A stretch of 64,000 nt of DNA. It comes from Lewinellaceae bacterium. GTDB lineage: Bacteria; Bacteroidota; Bacteroidia; Chitinophagales; Saprospiraceae. The DNA is taken from NCBI GenBank assembly GCA_020636355.1, contig JACJYB010000003.1, positions 248,001 through 312,000 of the forward strand. The letters run 5' to 3'. Both the position numbers and the translations under genes were made by a program. The notes under the pieces are model-generated. The model worked only from the letters and a program-made list of their open reading frames with translations, searched no databases and was not told where the DNA came from. Positions 26,228 to 35,587 of this stretch are shown here, piece by piece (positions within the stretch are counted from its first letter, which is position 1; every line of letters begins with the position of its first letter).

Positions 26228-28087
26228 TCACCCTTCATCCAGCTCCTTGGAGATCTGTTCCCATTCGTTCCATTTTTGTTGTAATTGCTGTTTGAGCGTT
26301 TCCAACTCATCCAGTTTGGCCTTATGGTTTGGATCGTCGTAAAAGGACACTTCAGCTCGATCCTTTTCAATCTGTTGAATTTTCTCTTCCAGTTTTTCAA
26401 TATCACGTTCCAGATAGGTCAACTGCCGGTTGAGCTTCTTCCTTTGTTCATAATCCAGCTTAGGCTTCGGCGCGGCTTGTTCGCCTTGAGGTCCCCGGCT
26501 AACTTCGCGCAAATCCTGTGCATTCCGTTTGTCCAGAAAATAATTGATGTCGCCCAGGTATTCGAACACCTGGTGGTCCCTGAATTCGATGACTTTATTG
26601 GTTAAGCCCTGAAGGAAATCACGGTCGTGACTTACGACAACCAGAGCTCCATCGTATGCCAGCAGTGCCTCTTTCAAAACTTGTTTCGAAGCCATATCCA
26701 GGTGATTGGTAGGTTCGTCGAGCACCAAGACATTGATGGGATGTGTTAATAAACAAGCAAGAGCCAGCCTCGCCCGCTCTCCCCCTGACAAGACGGATAC
26801 TTTTTTATCTACTTCTTCTCCGGAAAACAAGAAAGCTCCCAGTATGGACCGGAGCTGAGTTCTCTTACTTTCCGGGGCTGCATCTTCGATCGCTTGCAAT
26901 AACGTTCTGGAAGCATCCAATGCATCCGATTGGTCCTGCGCATAATATCCCAAGGCCACTTGATAACCATGTTCCACTTTACCAGCAGTCGCTGGTATCG
27001 ATTTCACCAGGATTTTAACCAGTGTCGATTTACCCTGGCCGTTTTGCCCGACAAAGGCAACCCGTTCACCTCGTTCAATGGTTACATCGACCGAGCGCAA
27101 TACTTCTTTAGGTCCATAGGATTTATTAATGCCCTCCCCTTTCAGCACCCAGGCTCCAGCCCTTGGAGCAGGATCAAAACGCAGTTTAAATGCACGGTCC
27201 TGGTATTCATCCAACTCTATTCGCTCAATACGGTCCAGCTGTTTCATCATCGATTGAGCCATGGCTGCTTTGGAAGCCTTTGCTCTAAACTTGTTGATGA
27301 CCTTTTCTTTTTCTGCTATGAATTTTTGCTGGTTCTGATAGGCAGCAGCTTTTATCGCTGCTCTCTGCACTTTTTCTTCAAGGTACCGGTCATAACCTAC
27401 CCGGTAGTCTTCGATTTTCCCTCCTTCAATTTCCAGGGTCCGTGAAATGGAGTTTCTCAGAAAATCTTTGTCGTGGGATATCAGGATGAAACCTCCTGGA
27501 AACTGCCTCAGGTACGATTCAAACCAGATAATTGATTCAATGTCCAGATGGTTGGTGGGCTCATCGAGAAGTAGGATATCGGGTTCTTCCAAAAGCAGGC
27601 GGGCCAATTCGACGCGCATCTGCCAACCTCCCGAAAATTGTGATAGCGGCTTGTAGAGATCATCCTGAGAAAAACCCAACCCCCTTAGCAGTTTGATGGC
27701 TTGCACTTCCTTTTCCATACCGCGGTCATGCCAAATCTCCAGGGCTTCATGATCTTCATCGGTCCAGACTTCTGTATTGGAATGCGATTGGATCTTCTTC
27801 CGAGCCTGTACGATTTCTGGAAATACACTCAAACATTGCTCTAGAACACATTGAGAGGTGTTTGGGTCCAGCATTTGTTTGAGATATCCGATCCGGATAT
27901 TTTTGGGTGCTTCAACCCGGCCTGTCTGAGCATCAATTTCCCCGGCAATTATTTTTAACAAGGTACTCTTGCCTGTACCGTTCTGTCCAACCAGGCCTAT
28001 TTTATCATTCAACCCGATCGAGCAATCAAGGTCAGAGAAAAGTACCCGGTCCCCATATTGAACCCTTAAATCCTGTAAATAAATCAA
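26228..28087 (-). CDS. ABC-F family ATPase (Uup/EttA-like)
   Basis: A 619-aa soluble protein with two ABC domains and no membrane segments, typical of ABC-F ribosome-associated factors. Domain 1: GQNGTGKST, SGGWQMR, LLLDEPTNHLD. Domain 2: GQNGQGKST, LSGGERARL, LVLDEPTNHLD. The linker between them is the charged helical P-site tRNA-interaction motif (about 240-290). A C-terminal charged coiled coil (about 550-615) resembles Uup. The start is taken as TTG at 28,087 (IYLQDLRVQYGDR follows), because the next upstream start, TTG at 28,108, lies inside the -7 promoter box. Confidence 0.9.
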   Translation of the reverse strand: MIYLQDLRVQYGDRVLFSDLDCSIGLNDKIGLVGQNGTGKSTLLKIIAGEIDAQTGRVEAPKNIRIGYLKQMLDPNTSQCVLEQCLSVFPEIVQARKKIQSHSNTEVWTDEDHEALEIWHDRGMEKEVQAIKLLRGLGFSQDDLYKPLSQFSGGWQMRVELARLLLEEPDILLLDEPTNHLDIESIIWFESYLRQFPGGFILISHDKDFLRNSISRTLEIEGGKIEDYRVGYDRYLEEKVQRAAIKAAAYQNQQKFIAEKEKVINKFRAKASKAAMAQSMMKQLDRIERIELDEYQDRAFKLRFDPAPRAGAWVLKGEGINKSYGPKEVLRSVDVTIERGERVAFVGQNGQGKSTLVKILVKSIPATAGKVEHGYQVALGYYAQDQSDALDASRTLLQAIEDAAPESKRTQLRSILGAFLFSGEEVDKKVSVLSGGERARLALACLLTHPINVLVLDEPTNHLDMASKQVLKEALLAYDGALVVVSHDRDFLQGLTNKVIEFRDHQVFEYLGDINYFLDKRNAQDLREVSRGPQGEQAAPKPKLDYEQRKKLNRQLTYLERDIEKLEEKIQQIEKDRAEVSFYDDPNHKAKLDELETLKQQLQQKWNEWEQISKELDEG

Positions 28088-28105
28088 TGCGGCTATTTTA
28101 GACCG

Positions 28106-28113
28106 CAAATATA
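28106..28113 (-). promoter_or_regulatory. Bacteroidota -7 box for the ABC-F gene
   Basis: TATATTTG reading leftwards, exact TAnnTTTG. Transcription would start near 28,100, so translation must begin at or below that point; this supports the TTG at 28,087. Confidence 0.6.
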
Positions 28114-28295
28114 AGGCAGTTCAGCAGTACACCAAATGAAGCGACCGAAAGGAAACAGGCCACAAATAACTCCAGCTTGACCGGCTTAATTGACTTATTA
28201 TCAGAAAGTTGATCTGCCCAAATGGTGTTTTTTGTGAACTGGTTTTCCTGTCTCGGATGTAAATCGGGGCTTTCCTGGATCCACTCGCGAAGTCC

Positions 28296-31055
28296 TTAAA
28301 AACGCTCCATCTTAATCTGAACCGGTGAAGGTCCAAAATTTTTGATCGAATAAATTGCCGACATCATAAAATAACGACCTAATGACCGATACTGAATGAA
28401 TTGGATGCTATTGAGGTCGACGTTTTGGCTAATGCCACGGTTCCGGTTCAGGATGTCAACCACTTCGAACTTAAATTGCAGCTTTTTCTTCCAAACAAAA
28501 GTAGAAATGGAGGCATCCCAAAGAGGCAATTTCTGTGAGGCCGCCCCGGCCGCCCCCTCGTAACTGGCATAATTAAAAGACTGGCCAATTATCCAGTTTT
28601 TTATCGCATTCAGACTGGTTTCAACGAAAAGGGACTTTCGGTTGTACTGAGAAGTAGTACCGGTCTCAATGGAATTTTCCACCTGCTGCCAGGCAATACT
28701 AGCACCAACGCCAATATCTACCTTATCCTTGTTCCGGTTATCCACCCGTACACGGTAGCTTTGATTAAAGGAAGAGATGCTGTTTAGTTGATCATTCAAG
28801 AGGTTGTCGTAGGCATCCAGCACGTAATTGGCCGAAATATTAAAGCGTGACTTAATGAAATTAAGCGGTGCACCAAAATTAAAGCTCGCAATATGCTGCC
28901 AGGCATGATCGGTATTGACCGGCTGTAATACCTGACGGAACAGCGTATCAATTGTTTTTGCATTAACGATGTTATGGAGCGCATAACTACTTTGCACATT
29001 GGCGAAAAAGTTGATGCCGGAAAATTGATTGAATGAGAAGAAGTGGAGTGACAGATTGTGTCGATATTCGGGTTGCAAATCAGGGTTGCCAATGTAAATA
29101 TTCAGCGGATCATTGTTATTGACCAAAGGTTGAAGTTGTTGTAAAGATGGCTCCTGAATACCCGTTGAATAATCCAGATTCAGATTGGTCGAGGAAGAAA
29201 ACTCATAGGAATAACGGGCATAGGGCAAAACGTTTCTGAATCGTTTATCCAGGGCTGATGCCTCGGCGTTCTTTCCGTGTAAATCCGACTGCTGCCATTT
29301 CACGCCCACACTTGTACGGGTCTTTTTATGCGCATATTGCCATCTCAAACCGGTCGACGTGCGCGTGAACGCCTGCTGGTAAGCCTGGGATAAGTCCTCA
29401 TTAAGCAAGCGCTCAGGAAAGATCATCAAAAGGTCCCAGACCGTCTGATCAATATCCCGGTCATCCTTGCCACGTTGCAGCGTCCATTCCACCAGGCTAT
29501 TTTTACCGATTGGCTCGGTATAGTTAAACTGTGCCTGGTAATTGATTTCTTTTTGACGCTGATTTTGCTCCTGGTTCAGCGTATCGGACAACGACTCCTG
29601 TCCACCGGAATAATACAGATTCAGGGCATCGATGAATGCCTGCTGATCCTGATCGTTTTGACCCACATTTCCGGACAATGCGACAAATCGCCCCGGCTTA
29701 CCCAATTTCCTTCGGTAGGCGCCTTCAATAGACCAGCTGGTACGGTTCCCGTCCACCAGATAATTTTGCGTACTACTGTTTAACAACGCACCTAAAGCAT
29801 TGGAATTCAAACTACTACTTTCGGCATTCTGGTTAAAATCGTTAAACCCTACTTTCGTATTCAGTCGAATCTGCTGCAGGGAATCAATGTTACTTTTAAA
29901 TTGAAGATTTACACGATGATCGTATCGTTTTTGTAACCGGTCGGTCAAATCGTCCGAGAACAGATTTCCCGTTGGCAGAAATTGTTGTTCGTTTACGGTC
30001 TGATAGAGGTCATTACGGGTCCCATTAAAAAAATAGCTTGCTGTTAATGATGTGTTCTTTGAAAAGTCGTGACTCAGGTTAAGGCCTGAACTGTAAATGG
30101 TATTGATACCACTTTGCACACCACCCGGAAAAGCCCCATCATCCGTATTGATCTCCAGGCGGACACGACCACCGCCAAAGCCCCCTCCTAGTCCTCCGGT
30201 GAGCGAGAAATAATCCATGATGGAAAAGGTCTCCTGGTTGATGTTATTCAAAGAACCGATGTAGGACAACCTCGTCTTCTTGGTAAAGTTATTCAGGTTC
30301 AATTTGCCTAAATATCGGCCCTGATCGCCATATCCGGCCGTAACATTTCCAAACAATCCGGACTTGTGAGAATCCTTTAACTCAAGATTGATGGTCTTGT
30401 CCCGAACGCCATCATCCACTCCGGTAAATTCAGCCAGGTCAGACTTTTTATCGTAGACCTGTACGTTCTTAATAGCATCAGCCGGCAGGTTCTTGGTTGC
30501 AATCTTCGGATCCTTTCCGAAAAATTCTTTCCCGTCGACCAGGATTTGTTGCACATCTTTACCCTGAGCTTTGACATTTCCATCCGATTCAACTTCAACG
30601 CCCGGCAATCTTTTCAACAATTCTTCCACTGCAGCATTAGGCTGGGTCTGAAAAGCCCCCGCATCGTATTCTATGGTGTCTTTATTGATCCGGATAGGAA
30701 CCCTGTCTTCACTGATCACGACTTCGTCCAAAAGTTGTTGTTCCAATTCAAGCGTTATGTTTCCCAGCTGAACAGGGTTGGATTGTACTTCCACCGATTG
30801 ATAATAGGTGCGATACCCCATGAAGCTTACTTGCAGCAGGTAACTGGCTGGCTTGACATTTTTTATAACAAAACCACCCTGACCGTCGGTGATGGCAAAA
30901 TACTTCATGACCGAATCCGTTGGCTGCAATAAAACTACGGTTGCGCTTGGCAAGCCGATGTTTTCTTCATCCTGCACCTTGCCTTCAATTTGGCTCGTTT
31001 GGCTCCAGGAAATAACCCAAAAACCTACTAGGAAAAGTGTAAAAACGCTTTTCAT
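28296..31055 (-). CDS. outer-membrane beta-barrel protein with carboxypeptidase-regulatory-like domain
   Basis: A 919-aa protein started at the ATG at 31,055; the TTG three codons earlier is less likely. Signal peptide about 1-18. An N-terminal carboxypeptidase-regulatory-like Ig domain (about 20-105: IEGKVQDEENIGLPSATVVLL ... FVIKNVKPASYLLQVSFMGY) precedes a plug-like region (VEELLKRLPGVEVESDGNVKAQGKDVQQILVDGKEFFG) and a large barrel. This is the TonB-receptor-like 'OMP_b-brl' architecture. It lies 43 bases after the GLPGLI gene and opposite a two-component system, so it is probably regulated by it. No ligand can be assigned. Confidence 0.88.
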   Translation of the reverse strand: MKSVFTLFLVGFWVISWSQTSQIEGKVQDEENIGLPSATVVLLQPTDSVMKYFAITDGQGGFVIKNVKPASYLLQVSFMGYRTYYQSVEVQSNPVQLGNITLELEQQLLDEVVISEDRVPIRINKDTIEYDAGAFQTQPNAAVEELLKRLPGVEVESDGNVKAQGKDVQQILVDGKEFFGKDPKIATKNLPADAIKNVQVYDKKSDLAEFTGVDDGVRDKTINLELKDSHKSGLFGNVTAGYGDQGRYLGKLNLNNFTKKTRLSYIGSLNNINQETFSIMDYFSLTGGLGGGFGGGRVRLEINTDDGAFPGGVQSGINTIYSSGLNLSHDFSKNTSLTASYFFNGTRNDLYQTVNEQQFLPTGNLFSDDLTDRLQKRYDHRVNLQFKSNIDSLQQIRLNTKVGFNDFNQNAESSSLNSNALGALLNSSTQNYLVDGNRTSWSIEGAYRRKLGKPGRFVALSGNVGQNDQDQQAFIDALNLYYSGGQESLSDTLNQEQNQRQKEINYQAQFNYTEPIGKNSLVEWTLQRGKDDRDIDQTVWDLLMIFPERLLNEDLSQAYQQAFTRTSTGLRWQYAHKKTRTSVGVKWQQSDLHGKNAEASALDKRFRNVLPYARYSYEFSSSTNLNLDYSTGIQEPSLQQLQPLVNNNDPLNIYIGNPDLQPEYRHNLSLHFFSFNQFSGINFFANVQSSYALHNIVNAKTIDTLFRQVLQPVNTDHAWQHIASFNFGAPLNFIKSRFNISANYVLDAYDNLLNDQLNSISSFNQSYRVRVDNRNKDKVDIGVGASIAWQQVENSIETGTTSQYNRKSLFVETSLNAIKNWIIGQSFNYASYEGAAGAASQKLPLWDASISTFVWKKKLQFKFEVVDILNRNRGISQNVDLNSIQFIQYRSLGRYFMMSAIYSIKNFGPSPVQIKMERF

Positions 31056-31098
31056 AAAATGCAATTTAATGATGAGGGAACAAATGCCGTCGTAGCCG

Positions 31099-31851
31099 TT
31101 AATTCTGTCTGATAATCATATGAATCTGACCACCAGAACCCGGGCGGCCACCCATCTCCTTCATTTTCTCTTCCACGATCTTGTCGTATTCTTCCTGGGT
31201 CACTTCCTTTCCTTTATCCGGAACTTCTATAGCCACGGCCGGCTCGCTCAATTCGACGGAAGTAGCAGTCAAAACCCGCTGGCCATCATCTTGAATAATC
31301 TCCAATATCAATCCGGGAAGACCGGCATATTTTCCTGGACCCAGTTGCCAAGGGATCATCGGTGAGAACCAGGCTACAACATTTTTTGAAGTATCCTGGA
31401 GAATGGCTTCCTGGCATGGGTAATCCAAAATCTGCTTCGATTTACCGGTGAGCTTCCACTCAAAAGTGGGTAATGCATCTTTGATCAGAAACTTTTTACC
31501 TAAAAATTCCTTCTGCTCAATAAACCTGGCATCCGCCAGATTTTCATAAAGTATATCCTGTGGCGGAGCCATCCTGATATTAACCTGTCCCCCTTCCTCA
31601 GAAGTAAAGTTCATGTCATTGCCAGGCTCTCCCTGATCTTTCAATCTATATTGTACCTCGTCACCCTTGCGAATCAAAACCATTTGTAACGTATGCTCCT
31701 TAGGCATATCCCGTCCCATCTGCGGCGGTGGAGCACCTTCAAATTTGAATTCAAGCCGTACTGTCTGTGCGTAGGTTATGGTGCCGGCTTCCTGCGCGGC
31801 AAGTGTAAAATGGAAGCATAATAGTGTAATGAGTCCAGCTAAATATTTCAT
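31099..31851 (-). CDS. GLPGLI family exported protein
   Basis: A 250-aa protein with signal peptide (residues 1-19, ending LAAQ). It contains the family hallmark YAGLPGLILEI at about 177-187, preceded by a WFSPMIPWQLGPG segment, and has a beta-rich fold. The C-terminus is basic with a Gly-rich stretch (MGGRPGSGGQ). GLPGLI proteins are Bacteroidota-specific exported proteins of unknown function, often beside outer-membrane barrels, as here. A -7 box lies 17-24 bases upstream of the ATG, and phased GTTAA repeats lie beyond it. Likely co-transcribed with the barrel gene downstream. Confidence 0.88.
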   Translation of the reverse strand: MKYLAGLITLLCFHFTLAAQEAGTITYAQTVRLEFKFEGAPPPQMGRDMPKEHTLQMVLIRKGDEVQYRLKDQGEPGNDMNFTSEEGGQVNIRMAPPQDILYENLADARFIEQKEFLGKKFLIKDALPTFEWKLTGKSKQILDYPCQEAILQDTSKNVVAWFSPMIPWQLGPGKYAGLPGLILEIIQDDGQRVLTATSVELSEPAVAIEVPDKGKEVTQEEYDKIVEEKMKEMGGRPGSGGQIHMIIRQN

Positions 31852-31867
31852 ATCATAGAATTTTCGT

Positions 31868-31875
31868 CAAAATTA
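31868..31875 (-). promoter_or_regulatory. Bacteroidota -7 box for GLPGLI/barrel operon
   Basis: TAATTTTG reading leftwards, exact TAnnTTTG, start predicted near 31,862 with an 11-base leader. The GTTAA repeats begin 21 bases upstream of it, a position suited to an activator. Confidence 0.6.
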
Positions 31876-31895
31876 GCGGGTTCATTCAAACTTCG

Positions 31896-31933
31896 GGTTA
31901 ATCCACCTTAGTCTTAGGTTAATTAAGGTTAAT
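31896..31933. promoter_or_regulatory. phased GGTTAAT direct repeats, likely response-regulator operator
   Basis: Three copies of GGTTAAT begin at 31,896, 31,917 and 31,927, that is two helical turns and one turn apart. The last two form GTTAA-N5-GTTAA, the tandem layout typical of OmpR/CpxR-family sites. They lie between two divergent -7 boxes (31,868 leftward, 31,962 rightward), placed to act on both the GLPGLI operon and the kinase/regulator operon. Confidence 0.55.
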
Positions 31934-31961
31934 GAAAAACATGCTTCCACCAATAAGCCTG

Positions 31962-31969
31962 TATTTTTG
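31962..31969 (+). promoter_or_regulatory. Bacteroidota -7 box for the histidine kinase operon
   Basis: TATTTTTG, exact TAnnTTTG, only 4 bases before the ATG at 31,974. Transcription would begin at or within a base or two of the start codon, suggesting a leaderless message or use of a later start. Confidence 0.5.
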
Positions 31970-31973
31970 ATGT

Positions 31974-33401
31974 ATGCAATCCAGATGGCTACTTTATGTC
32001 ATGCTTTTCAGCTCCGTGCTACTGACTTTGTTTGTAGCATTTTGGATGCGTGAATCCTATTTGCGGGCGCGTGCCGATCTGCATGAACGCAGTGATTTTG
32101 TGTTTAATCAGGCCGTGCGTACGGCTGAGGATTCGCTTTTGCGCTGGCGATTTAAAACCGGTGATTCAATGGCTAGGTCCGGGGACTCCCTTTTTAACAT
32201 CCGCATAGAAATGGACACCCTGCGCTATGCAAAAACCTTTATGATGCCTCGCCCTCCAAAAACTTTTCTCATCCATTCGGAGGAAGACCGGAAAGACACC
32301 AGCCAGCATTTTATGAAGAAGCAGGTCTTTGATGGACCTCCAGGAAAGGACCTCTTCAGCGCGGCAACTATCATTGTACGCGCATCAGGTGGAAGCAAGG
32401 AAGGTGTGGATACGATGATGGTTCAAATGATAGAACGTCACTTCAAAAGAGATGCCCATCAGGTTTTTCCATACATTTCCTACCAATTCAAGCATTTTGA
32501 CAACCAACCAGAAACATTCGATCCATGGATGACGCGTGCTTACTTTGACCCGGTCAGCGGCAATCGTTTGGCTGTGATCCTTACCCCCACGCTTTGGTCC
32601 ATATCCCGGGAAATCTGGCCTCAAGGATTGTTTTCTTTCATTTTGCTTTTCTGCATCTACGGAGCTTTCATCCTGAGTTGGAGGACCATGAGACGACAAG
32701 AAGCTTTAACCGAGATGAAGGACAACTTTGTAAGCAATATGACGCACGAATTGAAGACCCCCATCGCTACGGTTAGTGTTGCCCTGGAAGCACTGGAAAG
32801 TTTTAATGTATTGAAGGACCCGCAAAAAACGGCAGAATACCTTGATATGTCCAAAAAAGAACTGTCAAGGCTGCATTTGCTGGTAGATCAGGTATTGCGT
32901 ACCACCTCGATAGAAAGCAATAAAATCAAATTTCAACTGGAATCAATAGGACTGCTTCAGTTGACCAGGGAGATACTGGATAGCCTGAAGATCCAAACCG
33001 ATAACCTGCATGCTGCCATTCAACTAAATGCATCGGCAGAATATTTTATTCAGGCAGACCGGATGCATCTGACCAATGTCCTTTACAACCTGGTCGATAA
33101 CGGATTAAAATACAGCAAAGAAAATCCCGAACTAACCATTCAATTAACCGAATCCGCAACCGGCATTATCTGGTCGGCTGCCGATCAGGGGATTGGGATA
33201 CATCCCGACGATCTGGAACGAATCTTTGATAAATTTTACCGAGTACCTCAAGGCAATACGCACACGGTCAAAGGCTATGGACTGGGCCTCCATTATGTCA
33301 AACAAGTCATGGAAATGCTGGGCGGTTCCGTACAGGTTAAAAGTGAACCGGGGCGAGGCAGCCGGTTTGAATTGCATTTCATAAAAACGCACCCTTCATG
33401 A
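31974..33401 (+). CDS. sensor histidine kinase
   Basis: A 475-aa membrane kinase. Two transmembrane segments (about 5-25 and 217-235) enclose a ~190-residue periplasmic sensor domain. The dimerisation/phosphoacceptor box is FVSNMTHELKTPIA with His258, followed by the N box (YNLVDNGLKYS), G1 (DQGIGIHPDD), F and G2 (GYGLGLHYVK). It overlaps the response regulator gene by 4 bases. Met10 (32,001) is an alternative start if the message begins near 31,974. The signal is unknown; the neighbouring outer-membrane barrel and GLPGLI genes suggest an envelope signal. Confidence 0.92.
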   Translation: MQSRWLLYVMLFSSVLLTLFVAFWMRESYLRARADLHERSDFVFNQAVRTAEDSLLRWRFKTGDSMARSGDSLFNIRIEMDTLRYAKTFMMPRPPKTFLIHSEEDRKDTSQHFMKKQVFDGPPGKDLFSAATIIVRASGGSKEGVDTMMVQMIERHFKRDAHQVFPYISYQFKHFDNQPETFDPWMTRAYFDPVSGNRLAVILTPTLWSISREIWPQGLFSFILLFCIYGAFILSWRTMRRQEALTEMKDNFVSNMTHELKTPIATVSVALEALESFNVLKDPQKTAEYLDMSKKELSRLHLLVDQVLRTTSIESNKIKFQLESIGLLQLTREILDSLKIQTDNLHAAIQLNASAEYFIQADRMHLTNVLYNLVDNGLKYSKENPELTIQLTESATGIIWSAADQGIGIHPDDLERIFDKFYRVPQGNTHTVKGYGLGLHYVKQVMEMLGGSVQVKSEPGRGSRFELHFIKTHPS

Positions 33402-34090
33402 TCAAAATCTTATACGTTGAGGATGAGGTATTCCTAGCAAAAATCGTGAAAGAAAGCCTGGAAAGCCGTGGTTTCCAGGTGAATTTGCAGGAAGATGGAA
33501 ATACCGTTATGGATGCATTCCATCGCTTCCAGCCGGATATTTGTGTCCTGGATATCATGCTACCGCATCAGGATGGTATTTCGCTTGCGAAATCCATCAA
33601 AGACCTCCATCCGGAAATGCCCATTCTGTTTCTGACAGCGAAAACGCAAGCCCAGGATGTGGTCGAGGGCTTTAAGGCCGGCGGTAATGATTACATTCGC
33701 AAGCCTTTCAGTATGGAGGAGTTGATCTTACGAATCCAGAATTTATTACAGCTCACCCACATCTCCCGTAAAGAAAATCAGGAAAACAAAGAATATTGGG
33801 TGGGTACGTTCCGCTTTCATCCATTGCGTCAAACCCTCATATCCGGTGATCAGGAGTATGTACTGTCTCACCGGGAAACCCAACTCCTGAATTACCTGTA
33901 TGAACAGAAAAACGATGTCATCGACCGAAGCCTCCTCCTAAAAAGTGTCTGGGGTGACGATTCTATTTTTAATTCAAGGAATCTGGATGTCTACATCAAT
34001 AAATTAAGAAACTATCTGAATGCAGACCCTGGTGTGGAGATCAGAACTCTAAAAGGCGTGGGATACCGGTTTATACTACCTCAAAGTTAA
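33398..34090 (+). CDS. OmpR-family response regulator
   Basis: A 230-aa regulator. Receiver domain at 1-120 with phosphoacceptor Asp52 (CVLDIMLPHQDG), acidic pair EDE near residue 8, and Lys102 (RKPF). A C-terminal winged helix DNA-binding domain covers about 130-228 (LSHRETQLLNYLYEQ ... DVYINKLRNYLNADPGVEIRTLKGVGYRF). Translation is coupled to the kinase (ATGA overlap). As an OmpR-family protein it is expected to bind direct repeats, such as the GTTAA repeats at 31,896-31,933. Its end overlaps the convergent yqgE gene by 4 bases. Confidence 0.94.
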   Translation: MIKILYVEDEVFLAKIVKESLESRGFQVNLQEDGNTVMDAFHRFQPDICVLDIMLPHQDGISLAKSIKDLHPEMPILFLTAKTQAQDVVEGFKAGGNDYIRKPFSMEELILRIQNLLQLTHISRKENQENKEYWVGTFRFHPLRQTLISGDQEYVLSHRETQLLNYLYEQKNDVIDRSLLLKSVWGDDSIFNSRNLDVYINKLRNYLNADPGVEIRTLKGVGYRFILPQS

Positions 34091-34644
34091 TTCCAATTGA
34101 TCGAGTCGGGCATTTGAGCAATAATTTCATAGTTGTGCCCTTTGTTGGACATAACCTGCTTCCAAAGGGAGGCCGGGTGGGACTTAAAAAGATAGTTAGC
34201 ATGCATATCGGCAATCACCCAACTGCCATAACCCAGCTCTTCATGCAATTGTCCGGAGGACCATCCGGAGTACCCTACGAAAAACCGGATATTTCCCGGT
34301 TCAACCAGCTTGGAGGAGATCAGGAATTTGAGTTTACTAAAGTCCCCTCCCCAGTAAACGCCGCGATTTACCTCCACACTTTCTTCCAACAACTCGCCTA
34401 CATTATGAATGTAATGGATGGTATCCGTCGCCACCGGACCTCCGAAGTAAACTTCCGATTCAAACTCCGGAAAATCAGCAATGAGCTCCGAGACATTCAT
34501 TTTTAATGGCTTATTGAGAATAAAGCCAATGCTGCCATCGGTTTGATGCTCACACAGTAATACCACAGATCTTCGGAAGTTGGGATCGACCATGAACGGC
34601 TCGGCCAATAATATTTGCCCCTTAGCGGCTTCTCGATCTACCAT
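34087..34644 (-). CDS. YqgE/AlgH family protein
   Basis: A 185-aa cytoplasmic protein of the UPF0301 (YqgE/AlgH) family. The start at 34,644 gives the family opening (GQILLAEPFMVDPNFRRSVVLLCEH); an in-frame extension to 34,692 would overlap fabD and lacks conservation. Other hallmarks: GSIGFILNKPL, VYFGGPV, and FVGYSGWSSGQLHEEL near residue 135. Function in the family is poorly defined. It follows fabD by 16 bases, last in the pterin/fabD operon. The length matches the family (about 185). Confidence 0.92.
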   Translation of the reverse strand: MVDREAAKGQILLAEPFMVDPNFRRSVVLLCEHQTDGSIGFILNKPLKMNVSELIADFPEFESEVYFGGPVATDTIHYIHNVGELLEESVEVNRGVYWGGDFSKLKFLISSKLVEPGNIRFFVGYSGWSSGQLHEELGYGSWVIADMHANYLFKSHPASLWKQVMSNKGHNYEIIAQMPDSINWN

Positions 34645-34660
34645 GGTTTGAAATATACGA

Positions 34661-35539
34661 TTATAATGCCTCGGTTGGCATATTGCGGTCAATTCTTTTT
34701 ACAAACGATGTCAGCATCTTACCGGTTCCTCCTACTTCAATAAATTGTGTGGCGCCATCAGCAATCATTTGCTCCATAATCGATGTCCACCGCACTGGTG
34801 AAGTGAGTTGTTTGATGAGATTCATCTTGATTTCCGCCGGATCAAGGTGCGGTTTAGCGTCTACATTCTGGTAGATAGGACAAGTCGGATTTTTAAAAAT
34901 GGTTGATTCAATTGCTGCAGCCAACTCATCTTCTGCCGGCTTCATCAGCGGAGAATGAAACGCCCCGCCAACTGCAATGATAATGGCCCGCTTTGCACCG
35001 GCCTCACTCAATTTTACTGTTGCACTTTCAACCCCGGCCAAACTTCCCGAAATGACCAGCTGGCCCGGGCAGTTGTAGTTGGCCGGGACCACGACATCGT
35101 CTATGGTTTGACATATCGTTTCGGTAATGGCATCATCCAATCCGACAATAGCAGCCATGGTGCCGGGATTCTTTTCACAAGCCTGCTGCATCGCCAGCGC
35201 GCGTTTGTAGACCAGTTGCAAGCCGGACTCAAAATCAAGGGCTCCATTTGCAACCAGGGCACTGAACTCACCCAGAGAATGCCCTGCAACCATATCCGGG
35301 CTGAATTCCTTGCCCGCCATTTTGGCACGAATCACCGAATGAAGAAATACCGATGGTTGAGTGACCCGGGTTTCTTTTAAATCTTCTTCGGTACCGGTAA
35401 ACATGACCTCTGTGATGGGAAAGCCAAGGATAGAGTTAGCTTCTTCAAACAAATCCCTTGCAAGTGAAGAGGATTCATACATGTCCTGTCCCATTCCTAC
35501 AAACTGTGCTGCCTGTCCTGGGAATACATATGCTTTCAT
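34661..35539 (-). CDS. fabD: malonyl-CoA:ACP transacylase
   Basis: A 292-aa enzyme loading malonyl units onto acyl carrier protein for fatty-acid synthesis. The opening AYVFPGQAAQFVGMG, the nucleophile elbow GHSLGE with Ser88, and GGAFHSPLM with the catalytic His near residue 197 are present. Arg in the RVTQPSVF... and the later block SPVRWTSIMEQMIADGATQFIEVG fit the family. Cytoplasmic. Placed between folE (48-base gap) and yqgE, in a probable four-gene transcript. Confidence 0.95.
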   Translation of the reverse strand: MKAYVFPGQAAQFVGMGQDMYESSSLARDLFEEANSILGFPITEVMFTGTEEDLKETRVTQPSVFLHSVIRAKMAGKEFSPDMVAGHSLGEFSALVANGALDFESGLQLVYKRALAMQQACEKNPGTMAAIVGLDDAITETICQTIDDVVVPANYNCPGQLVISGSLAGVESATVKLSEAGAKRAIIIAVGGAFHSPLMKPAEDELAAAIESTIFKNPTCPIYQNVDAKPHLDPAEIKMNLIKQLTSPVRWTSIMEQMIADGATQFIEVGGTGKMLTSFVKRIDRNMPTEAL

Positions 35540-35587
35540 GTTGTTGGTTTACTGGTTTACAATTATCCGGAGGTCTGGCCGGATGGA

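Noticed and set aside
26930..27445. A 171-codon rightward frame
   Set aside because: Antisense to the ABC-F ATPase, whose motifs are all intact on the other strand.
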